Positions 57,940 through 64,000 of a stretch of 64,000 nt of DNA are shown in pieces. The DNA is from Fidelibacterota bacterium. GTDB lineage: Bacteria; Pseudomonadota; Alphaproteobacteria; Rhodospirillales; Rhodospirillaceae. The position numbers and the translations under genes were made by a program. Location of the stretch: contig CANJPQ010000013.1 of assembly GCA_947476275.1 (NCBI GenBank), forward strand, positions 62,001 to 126,000, written 5' to 3'. How positions within the stretch are numbered: position 1 is the stretch's first letter; every line of letters starts with the position of its first letter. Under the pieces are notes generated by a model. The model did not search any database. It saw only the letters and a program-made list of their open reading frames with translations, and had not been told where the DNA came from.

Positions 57940-57967
57940 TTGACTATGGGTTTTTCAGATGTATCTT
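57940..57967 (+). promoter_or_regulatory. Candidate sigma-70 promoter of the PadR gene
   Basis: TTGACT at 57940-57945, a 16-base spacer, and TATCTT at 57962-57967. The -10 lies inside the 22-base palindrome, so a bound regulator would block polymerase. Confidence 0.5.
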
Positions 57968-57978
57968 AAGATACATCT
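57957..57978. promoter_or_regulatory. Perfect 22-base palindromic operator for the PadR regulator
   Basis: A perfect inverted repeat centred on TATCTTAAGATA, with flanking AGATG and CATCT halves. A related but imperfect copy (TATCGTAAGATA) lies at 58004-58015, 19 bases before the PadR ATG. PadR proteins bind such A/T-rich palindromes as dimers; the placement suggests autoregulation. Confidence 0.75.
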
Positions 57979-58033
57979 TCAGACGAAATGGCTCGTCCGG
58001 AGCTATCGTAAGATATATTTTTAAGGAAATTGA

Positions 58034-58687
58034 ATGACAGATGCTCACGGCCCCCATCGGGGTGAAGGCAAAGACCGCGCCCATGGTCCCCATGGCGGCG
58101 GCTTTATGAAAAAGATCGGGATGAAGATGATCGGTCGCCACCGCGGCCGGCGCGGCTTCGGCGGTTTTGGCAGTGGCGGTGGATTCGGCGGCGGCTTTGG
58201 CGGCCTCATGGCGGGCCGCAAGCTCGCCTCCGGCGACTTGCACCTGGTGATCCTCACCCTGCTCGCCGAACAGCCCCGCCACGGCTACGACATCATCAAG
58301 GCGCTCGAGGAACGGTCCAAAGGCTTCTACGCACCCAGCCCCGGCATGGTGTACCCGGCCCTCACCTACCTCGAAGAACTCGGCCACGCCGAAGTCGCAG
58401 CGGAAGGTGCCAAGAAGCTCTACACGATCACCGCAGAAGGCCGCGCTCATCTAACGGCGAACCAAGCCGAAGCGAGCGCAATTATGGATCAGCTCGCTGC
58501 GGTTGGCCGCAAGCTCGAGCAGGTTCGCGAATTCTTCAGCGGCGAGGAAGAGAGCGGCGACACCCTCCACGCGGCGCGCCACGACCTGCGAGCTCTGCTG
58601 CGTGACAAGCGCCACGCCGATCCGGCGGAACGCAAGCGCGTGGCGGAAATCATCCAACGCGCCATTGCCGACATCAAAGCGAAATAA
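58034..58687 (+). CDS. PadR-family transcriptional regulator with His/Gly-rich N-terminus (YqjI-like)
   Basis: 217 residues. Residues 1-25 hold four His and many Gly (DAHGPHRGEGKDRAHGPHGGG), and ~40-60 is Gly/Phe-rich. The winged helix follows: LHLVILTLLAEQPRHGYDIIKALEERSKGFYAPSPGMVYPALTYLEELGHAEV in order. A C-terminal dimerisation helix ends the protein. The layout recalls E. coli YqjI, a nickel-responsive PadR repressor with a His-rich N-terminal extension; metal sensing here is inference. Palindromic operators lie just upstream; ompW follows. Confidence 0.9.
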   Translation: MTDAHGPHRGEGKDRAHGPHGGGFMKKIGMKMIGRHRGRRGFGGFGSGGGFGGGFGGLMAGRKLASGDLHLVILTLLAEQPRHGYDIIKALEERSKGFYAPSPGMVYPALTYLEELGHAEVAAEGAKKLYTITAEGRAHLTANQAEASAIMDQLAAVGRKLEQVREFFSGEEESGDTLHAARHDLRALLRDKRHADPAERKRVAEIIQRAIADIKAK

Positions 58688-58747
58688 GCTGCGACTCAGC
58701 CGTAGATGCGACCACGATGTGGGTGATCGGAAGACGGCCGCGAAATT

Positions 58748-58789
58748 CTGACGTAGGTCAATCATCCCACTGCAGAGAACGCCGATAAA
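58748..58789 (+). promoter_or_regulatory. FNR/FixK-type activator box with class II promoter for ompW
   Basis: CTGA-CGTAGG-TCAA at 58748-58761 matches the FNR/FixK dyad TTGA-N6-TCAA except for the first base. GATAAA at 58784-58789 can serve as -10. If so the start point is ~58796 and the box centre (58754.5) falls at -41.5, the class II activator position. ompW is FNR-controlled in E. coli. Confidence 0.5.
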
Positions 58790-58792
58790 GCC

Positions 58793-58819
58793 GGAAGCGC
58801 CGCATATAGCGGCGCTTCC
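58793..58819 (+). repeat. Perfect hairpin in the ompW leader
   Basis: 11-bp stem GGAAGCGCCGC (58793-58803) / GCGGCGCTTCC (58809-58819) with an ATATA loop, ending 18 bases before the ompW ATG. No T-run follows. It would form at or near the 5' end of the predicted mRNA, where such stems can protect transcripts or tune translation. Confidence 0.75.
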
Positions 58820-58837
58820 ACTCGAAAGGCTTTACCG

Positions 58838-59482
58838 ATGCTTTCCAAGACACGCACTGCCGCATCCGCCCTTGCCCTCGCAACGGCGCTTCTCGCACAT
58901 TCTGCCTGCGCGGCGGACCCATACGATGCCGGTACTGTGCTGCTGCGCGCCCGCGCGATTGGCGTCATACCCGACGAACGCAGCACGATCTCCGTCATCG
59001 CCGGCGCCGTCGACGCTAGCAATCGCGTCGTTCCTGAATTCGACGTCACCTACTTCGTGACGCCAAACGTGGGCTTCGAACTGATCGCCGCCGTCACCAA
59101 GCACAGCGTCGTGGCAAAGGGTACAGCCGCCGGCACCGTCGATCTCGGTTCGGCCTGGCTCCTGCCGCCGACCCTCACGGCGCAGTATCACTTCGACGTT
59201 GGCGGCCTGAAGCCGTACGTGGGGGCCGGCATCAATTACACGACCTTCTTCAGCACCAACCTGCCCAAGACGGGCCCGGTCACCGCCATCAAATACGGCG
59301 ACAGCATTGGCCCGGCCCTGCAAGTAGGCGTCGACATCCCCACGTCAGATCGCTGGTTCATCAACGTCGATCTGAAGAAAGTCTGGCTCAAGACGGAGGT
59401 GAAAGTGAACGCAGGCGCTATCAACGCGTCCGTGCATCTCGATCCGTGGATCGTCGGCGCTGGCTTCGGCTATCGCTTCTAG
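58838..59482 (+). CDS. ompW: OmpW-family outer-membrane protein
   Basis: 214 residues. Signal peptide MLSKTRTAASALALATALLAHSACA. Eight-stranded barrel typical of OmpW: GTVLLRARAIGVIPDE, VVPEFDVTYFVTPNVGFELIAAVTKHSVV, AWLLPPTLTAQYHFDVGGLKPYVGAGINYTTFF and IVGAGFGYRF with terminal Phe. OmpW proteins move small hydrophobic compounds and are often oxygen- or stress-controlled. An FNR-type box and a leader hairpin lie upstream. Confidence 0.94.
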   Translation: MLSKTRTAASALALATALLAHSACAADPYDAGTVLLRARAIGVIPDERSTISVIAGAVDASNRVVPEFDVTYFVTPNVGFELIAAVTKHSVVAKGTAAGTVDLGSAWLLPPTLTAQYHFDVGGLKPYVGAGINYTTFFSTNLPKTGPVTAIKYGDSIGPALQVGVDIPTSDRWFINVDLKKVWLKTEVKVNAGAINASVHLDPWIVGAGFGYRF

Positions 59483-59486
59483 ACTT

Positions 59487-60371
59487 TTAGGACGCGGCGG
59501 CGCCTTGCGACGGCGCCGCCGGACGTGCGACCAAAGGTGTTGGTGGCAAATAAATGCCGGCCTTGGCAAAAGCCACCAGCACGCGCCGCTGCAGATCGAA
59601 TTGCACCGGGCCCATGTCGGCCACTTTGGTCCACACCTGGAACACAATCTTCACACCGGCCTCGGTAATCTTCAAGACGCCGACGGTTGGTGCTGGAACC
59701 TTCAGGATACGCGCGTCCTTCTCGACTTCCTGCTGAATCGCGGCCAAGGCCGTCTCGATATCGCCGGTGGGATGAATCGTAATCTCCATATCCGCCCGGC
59801 GTGTCGGATTGCTGGTGAGGTTCTTCGTCACCCCCGACCACACACTGCTATTGGGGATGATGATTCGGATGTTGTCGACCCCGGTGATCTCGGTGGTGAA
59901 CAAGCTCACTTCCGTCACGGTGCCAGTAACGCCCGCGGTTTCAATTAAATCACCGACGCGGAACGGCCGAAACAAGATCAGCATGAAACCCGACGCCACA
60001 TGGCCAAGCGTGCCTTGGAGCGCGAGGCCGATGGCCAGACCCGCCGCGCCGATCACCGCAACCACGCTGGTGGTCTGCACACCGAAGTTCGACAGCACGG
60101 CAACCATCGTGAAGGCAAGCACGCCGTACTTCGCAAGCGACGCCACGAACGTCACGACCGTCATATCGAGATGCGGCGCGCGACGCCCGGCGCGAATCAG
60201 CCCGCGCTTGAGCAGACGGGCGACGAAGTAACCCACCAGCAGGATGGCGATCGCACCTAAGATGCGCAGGCCGTAGTTCGTGCCCAACGCGATGCTCGTG
60301 TCCCACATGCGCTCCAGCGCGCGTTCCCACTTGCTCGGCGTCATGGCGATATTGAGGGCAGTGTCGGCCAT
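59487..60371 (-). CDS. MscS-family small-conductance mechanosensitive channel
   Basis: 294 residues. Three N-terminal spans (~22-45, ~62-85, ~95-120), the pore-lining Gly/Ala helix TSVVAVIGAAGLAIGLALQGTLGHVASGFMLILFRPFRVGD in order, and the beta domain TGTVTEVSLFTTEITGVDNIRIIIPNSSVWSG. The C-terminal alpha/beta portal and a short Pro/Ala tail follow. Releases solutes on hypo-osmotic shock. Its stop is 4 bases from the ompW stop. Confidence 0.94.
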   Translation of the reverse strand: MADTALNIAMTPSKWERALERMWDTSIALGTNYGLRILGAIAILLVGYFVARLLKRGLIRAGRRAPHLDMTVVTFVASLAKYGVLAFTMVAVLSNFGVQTTSVVAVIGAAGLAIGLALQGTLGHVASGFMLILFRPFRVGDLIETAGVTGTVTEVSLFTTEITGVDNIRIIIPNSSVWSGVTKNLTSNPTRRADMEITIHPTGDIETALAAIQQEVEKDARILKVPAPTVGVLKITEAGVKIVFQVWTKVADMGPVQFDLQRRVLVAFAKAGIYLPPTPLVARPAAPSQGAAAS

Positions 60372-60377
60372 GGCTGC

Positions 60378-61325
60378 CTACTTCGACGGTAGACGCCGCT
60401 CGATGGCGTCCCACACATTGCGTTCGAGCGCGGACCCGTCGAAGCGGTTGATCTCCTGGATCCCGGTCGGCGAGGTGACGTTGATCTCCGTCAGGTATTC
60501 GCCGATCACATCGATACCTACGAAGATCAGGCCGCGCTCCTTCAAGGCCGGGCCGATGATCTCGCAAATCTCCCGCTCGCGCTTGGTCAGCGAGGTCTTC
60601 TCCGGACGCCCGCCCACATGCATGTTGGAGCGCGCTTCGCCCTGTGCCGGCACGCGATTCACCGCGCCCACCGCCTTGCCGTCGACCAGGATGATTCGCT
60701 TGTCGCCCTTGCGCACTTCGGGAACGTAGCGCTGTACGATCACCGGCTCGCGCCAGGTGGTGGTGAACATCTCCAACAGCGCGCCCAAGTTCTCGTCATC
60801 GGGCCGCACGTGGAACACACCGGCACCGCCATTGCCGTAAAGCGGCTTGATGATGATGTCCTGATGCTCTTTTCGGAAATCGCGGATTGCCTCGACGTCC
60901 GCCGAGATCAACGTCGGCGGCATCACCCCTTCGAAGTGCGTGACGAACAGCTTTTCCGGCGCGTTGCGCACATGGGCCGGATCGTTCACCACCAGGGTCC
61001 TCGGATGAATGTGCTCCAGCACATGGGTCGCTGTGATGTACGCCATGTCGAACGGCGGATCCTGGCGCATCAGCACCACATCCATGCCGGCAAGATCGAG
61101 CGGCTCTTCCGGTCCGAAAGTGAAGTGGTTTCCCATCTCCCGGCGCACTTCCAGCGGCCGGGCACGCGTCACGACGCGACCTTCCTTAAAGCTCAGGCGC
61201 CGCGGCAGGTAGTGCCACAACGCATACCCGCGCCGCCGCGCTTCCAGCGCCAGCGCGAATGTTGAGTCCGCATTGATGTTGATGGACTCAATCGGGTCCA
61301 TCTGAATGGCGACCTTCAGCGACAT
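60378..61325 (-). CDS. gshB: Glutathione synthetase
   Basis: 315 residues. ATP-grasp enzyme joining gamma-glutamylcysteine and glycine. [93 protein letters not shown] and [27 protein letters not shown] are diagnostic. Part of lppC | rsmI-yraN-SirB1-like-gshB, a frequent alphaproteobacterial grouping. Confidence 0.97.
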   Translation of the reverse strand: MSLKVAIQMDPIESININADSTFALALEARRRGYALWHYLPRRLSFKEGRVVTRARPLEVRREMGNHFTFGPEEPLDLAGMDVVLMRQDPPFDMAYITATHVLEHIHPRTLVVNDPAHVRNAPEKLFVTHFEGVMPPTLISADVEAIRDFRKEHQDIIIKPLYGNGGAGVFHVRPDDENLGALLEMFTTTWREPVIVQRYVPEVRKGDKRIILVDGKAVGAVNRVPAQGEARSNMHVGGRPEKTSLTKREREICEIIGPALKERGLIFVGIDVIGEYLTEINVTSPTGIQEINRFDGSALERNVWDAIERRLPSK

Positions 61326-61348
61326 CTTACCCTCTTATAGCGGCGAAT

Positions 61349-62257
61349 TTAATGCAGGCGCTCGCGCAGCTCTTGAATGACCCCGGCGATCTTGCGGCGG
61401 TCCGGCCCGTCCGGTGCGCGCGCCATAAATCCCTCGAAGGATTCGACCGCGTGTTTGAGGCGGCCCAGACGCATCTGCATCACGCCGGCCTCGCGCCACA
61501 AGGCCGCTTGGCCCGGGCTCAGAATTTTCATGTGCTCCAGTGCATCGAGCGCATCTTCCACCTGCCCCAGATCGAGGCGGCGCGACTTCACATTGTTCTG
61601 CAGCCGGATCAGGATGTCGCGGTTGGAGACGTCCTTGTAATGGCCGGACTCCAGCTCCTCCGCCTGACCCGCGACCACCTTCAAGAGTTCGCGCAATGCA
61701 TGGGCTTCCATTACCCGCCCATTGTGAAACGGGTCGAGGATGACGCGTCGTCCGTCGAGGCTCTCCAGCCGGATGAGAAAATGTCCGGGGAAATTTAGGC
61801 CCGCCGCGGACCAGCCTTGCGACCGCGCGGCATAGAGGTAAAGAATCCCCAACGCCACCGGCAGACCTTTGCGGCGCTCGATTACCCGCATCAGATTGGC
61901 ATTGTCGAGATCGTCATAGGTGTCTTCGTCGCCGGCGTAGCGAAACTCGCCGGAGATGACTTCCGACAACACGCCGGCCAACTCGTCCGGCCCAAGGGTA
62001 TCGGGGGACTCGCGCCGCGCCACCGCCGCCGTAACGGCAGACGCAAGCTCACGCAGATGCGCGCGATAGATCTCCAGGTCCGTCGCTGGATGATCGAACG
62101 AGGCAAGCACAAGGGCCGCCTCCGCCAGGTCGATGGCGTCGTCGGTCTGTGCGGCGATGCGCTGTAAGGCATCCACCGCCGCGCTGTTCACCACGACCGC
62201 GAGCCGACGGCCGCCGCGCGGGCTACCCTCGCTTTTGCCGTTTTCCATGTTGCTCAT
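61349..62257 (-). CDS. SirB1-like transglutaminase-fold/TPR protein
   Basis: 302 residues. SirB1/DUF1347-type N-terminal domain: GEFRYAGDEDTYDDLDNANLMRVIERRKGLPVALGILYLYAARSQGWSAAGLNFPGHFLIRLE in order, with no catalytic Cys where true transglutaminases have one. A C-terminal helical pair of TPR-like repeats follows (VEDALDALEHMKILSPGQAALWREAGVMQMRLGRLKHAVESFEGFM). Function unknown despite wide spread. Between gshB and yraN. Confidence 0.88.
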   Translation of the reverse strand: MSNMENGKSEGSPRGGRRLAVVVNSAAVDALQRIAAQTDDAIDLAEAALVLASFDHPATDLEIYRAHLRELASAVTAAVARRESPDTLGPDELAGVLSEVISGEFRYAGDEDTYDDLDNANLMRVIERRKGLPVALGILYLYAARSQGWSAAGLNFPGHFLIRLESLDGRRVILDPFHNGRVMEAHALRELLKVVAGQAEELESGHYKDVSNRDILIRLQNNVKSRRLDLGQVEDALDALEHMKILSPGQAALWREAGVMQMRLGRLKHAVESFEGFMARAPDGPDRRKIAGVIQELRERLH

Positions 62258-62345
62258 GGGGTGGTGGTCTCGCTCACGTCGCCCGTGTCCTTACGTTCCC
62301 ACACCTCTACGCCATTCGCGCCGGCATTTCCAATGACTCTGCCGC

Positions 62346-62738
62346 TCACGGCGACGGCATCTGCCATGCATCTTTCAGATGGTATGGCCACAGGCCCGTG
62401 CCCACGATCATGACATCGAAACGCGCCGTACACTGCGCAAGTTCGGGATGGTGCGCCAGGAAGGCCTCAGCGGCGCGGCCAATGCGGCGCTGCTGGTTGT
62501 GGCCGATAGCCAACAGGCCCGCATCCCGCGCCTGCCGCGCCTTCACCTCGATGAAGGCAATTGTGCCACCCCGCTTGGCGATGAGGTCGATCTCCCCGCA
62601 TGCCGTTCCCCGTATGCCTGCATATCTACGCGCGAGAATCCGCCACCCCGTCAGGGTGAGCCGCACGACGCACAGCCCCTCCGCCCAGCGCCCACGCCGT
62701 TCCGCCGCACGTTTCCGGGCGGTAGCATGGCCGCTCAT
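62346..62738 (-). CDS. yraN: YraN/UPF0102 family predicted nuclease
   Basis: 130 residues. RRGRWAEGLCVVRLTLTGWRILARRYAG, then the restriction-endonuclease-like core GEIDLIAKRGGTIAFIEVKARQ (GEIDL...EVK metal site) and RIGRAAEAFLAHHPEL. Cytosolic; cellular target not established. Overlaps rsmI by 4 bases (ATGA), the usual rsmI-yraN pairing. Confidence 0.92.
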   Translation of the reverse strand: MSGHATARKRAAERRGRWAEGLCVVRLTLTGWRILARRYAGIRGTACGEIDLIAKRGGTIAFIEVKARQARDAGLLAIGHNQQRRIGRAAEAFLAHHPELAQCTARFDVMIVGTGLWPYHLKDAWQMPSP

Positions 62739-63655
62739 GTGTCCTCGCGCGCCAATGCGAGCGCGCGTGCGTAGACCGTGCGCTTTGGCTGTCCCAGCGC
62801 CGCGGCGACTTCACTTGCCGCATCGCGTACGCTCATGGTCGCGAGCGCCGCGCGCAAGGCTGCATCCACATCCTCCGGCGACGCTTCTGCCTCCGCCGCA
62901 GGTCCGCCGACGACAATAACGATTTCGCCCTTTGGCGCGCCTTCCGACTCATAGGCGGCGGCGAGCGTCGCAAGATCGCCGCGACGCACTTCTTCGTAGC
63001 GCTTCGTGAGTTCCCGACACACCGCCGCCATGCGCGGGCCCAACTCCGCCGCCATGTCGGCCAATGAATCGGCAAGGCGCGGCGCGGATTCATAGAACAC
63101 CAGTGTCGCCGGCACAGCTTTCAACTCGGCAAGGGCGCGCCGCCGCGCGCCCTGCTTCGGCGGCAGGAACCCCGCGAACAGCACCCGATCGGTCGGCAAC
63201 GCCGCGGTCACGAGAGCGGCCAACATCGCCGAAGCCCCCGGGATCGGCGTCACCACAATCGATTGCGCCGCACACGCCTGCACCAGTTTGAATCCCGGAT
63301 CCGACAGCAGCGGGGTCCCCGCATCGGAGACCAGCGCAATGCGTCCGCCGGCCGCCATTTGCGCCAGCAGTGCCGGCCGCACCCGTTCGGCGTTGTGGTC
63401 GTGATATGGCATCATAGGCGTGGCGATGCCGTAACGGCGCAGCAGCACTGCGGTCACCCGCGTGTCCTCGCAGGCAATCGCGTCGACGCTCTGCAGCGTG
63501 GTCAGCGCGCGCGCGGAGATATCCCCAAGATTGCCGATCGGCGTTGAGACAACGTAGAGACCGGCATTTAGGGCGGATTTACTTGGCCCAGGGCCAAGGC
63601 TAGGTTGGCCGCAGCTTTCTAAGGGAGTCTCTTGCGACGATGGTAAACGGGACAC
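62735..63655 (-). CDS. rsmI: 16S rRNA (cytidine-1402-2'-O)-methyltransferase
   Basis: 306 residues from a GTG at 63655; a TTG at 63682 is also in frame and no in-frame ATG exists near the core. Tetrapyrrole-methylase fold: GLYVVSTPIGNLGDISARALTTLQSVDAIACEDTR, LVSDAGTPLLSDPG, VTPIPGASAMLAALVTA and FYESAPRLADSL. Methylates C1402 in the 30S decoding centre. Even the shorter form starts inside the beginning of the divergent lppC gene. Confidence 0.93.
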   Translation of the reverse strand: MSRLPSSQETPLESCGQPSLGPGPSKSALNAGLYVVSTPIGNLGDISARALTTLQSVDAIACEDTRVTAVLLRRYGIATPMMPYHDHNAERVRPALLAQMAAGGRIALVSDAGTPLLSDPGFKLVQACAAQSIVVTPIPGASAMLAALVTAALPTDRVLFAGFLPPKQGARRRALAELKAVPATLVFYESAPRLADSLADMAAELGPRMAAVCRELTKRYEEVRRGDLATLAAAYESEGAPKGEIVIVVGGPAAEAEASPEDVDAALRAALATMSVRDAASEVAAALGQPKRTVYARALALAREDT

Positions 63656-64000
63656 GTGAAAACCGGGTCTGGAAAAGGGCAAGCGCCAGTCTAGCGGCTT
63701 GTGCGCTTGCCGTCGTGCTAGCTGCGTGCGCCGCCACCCCGACCGCGCCGGTGCCGCGGCCCGCCGGCCCGCCCATGCGCACCACCCAAACCCTGCCGCA
63801 GTCCCAGGCGGGTCAATCGATCCTGCCGCGCAACCAACAACTCATCCCCCGCTCGGCTCCCGGCGCCCCGGCGCCCGCGTCGACGGGATTAATGCGTGCG
63901 GCGCTTCTCGTGCCCTTGTCGGGGCAATCCGCGGCCCTCGGCCAGGCGCTGGTGAATGCCGCCCAAATGGCCCTGTTCGACGTCGCCGACGAACGCTTCG
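63640..64000 (+). CDS. LppC-type penicillin-binding-protein activator lipoprotein (partial, 5' part)
   Basis: First 120 residues; the gene runs off the window. ATG at 63640 with GGGAG upstream. Signal with lipobox VLAAC (Cys 30), then a ~70-residue Pro/Ala/Gln linker. The start of the periplasmic-binding-protein fold follows: RAALLVPLSGQSAALGQALVNAAQMALFDVADERF, typical of alphaproteobacterial LppC/LpoA-like proteins next to rsmI. LpoA activates PBP1A from the outer membrane in E. coli; the same role here is inferred. Confidence 0.85.
   Translation, partial: MVNGTRENRVWKRASASLAACALAVVLAACAATPTAPVPRPAGPPMRTTQTLPQSQAGQSILPRNQQLIPRSAPGAPAPASTGLMRAALLVPLSGQSAALGQALVNAAQMALFDVADERF

Overview
The window is 64 kb of GC-rich, densely coding chromosome from an alphaproteobacterium. 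The evidence is gene content and order. The block ppsR-maf-aroE-coaE-dnaQ, facing away from rho-mnmE-mnmG-rsmG-parA-parB, is the arrangement known around the replication origin of Caulobacter and Rickettsia. The envelope and cell-cycle genes (TimA, lppC-rsmI-yraN-gshB, DUF3576, DUF6489) are also alphaproteobacterial. The genus cannot be fixed by eye. I see no rRNA, tRNA, CRISPR array, insertion sequence or prophage.

Left arm (1-19.5 kb): the end of hemW; a small helical protein followed by an unusual SAM methyltransferase; dapC-ftsK-lolA; xthA; hslVU behind a probable RpoH (heat-shock) promoter; a hybrid histidine kinase; timA-mltA-membrane protein-smr; secB; and the minus-strand operon ppsR-maf-aroE-coaE-dnaQ.

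Origin region (19.5-31.6 kb): a 643-base gene-free stretch (19484-20126) carries several DnaA-box-like 9-mers and is the best oriC candidate. To its right lie rho, then a small insert of unrelated genes (a secreted peptide, qor, ogt, a DUF255 thioredoxin-domain protein), then DUF6489-mnmE-mnmG-rsmG-parA-parB. Two perfect parS sites lie inside the first 75 bases of rsmG, about 9 kb from the candidate origin. Origin, partition sites and ParAB therefore form one segregation locus.

Centre (31.6-48.3 kb): holA-lptE-leuS and a DUF3576 lipoprotein; a phosphate-selective-type porin preceded by a three-repeat Pho box; a second porin; a CorA-like transporter with rimB and rimK (ribosomal protein S6 tail modification); a small beta-barrel; a ThiE/TenI-like protein; yggS; an L,D-transpeptidase-fold protein; ribA with a degenerate RibB-like N-terminus; an OmpR-type regulator; and an XRE regulator.

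Right arm (48.5-64 kb): the histidine operon hisB-hisH-hisA-hisF-hisE plus a HIT protein; a flavin monooxygenase; an exported VOC protein; a second copy of the unusual methyltransferase; comM; a His/Gly-rich PadR regulator with a palindromic operator over its own promoter; ompW with an FNR/FixK-type box at class II spacing; mscS-type channel, gshB, a SirB1-like protein, yraN, rsmI; and the start of an LppC-type lipoprotein.

A window-wide oddity is that 9 of 12 convergent gene pairs have stop codons that overlap or lie within 4 bases of each other, so there is no room for ordinary terminators between them.
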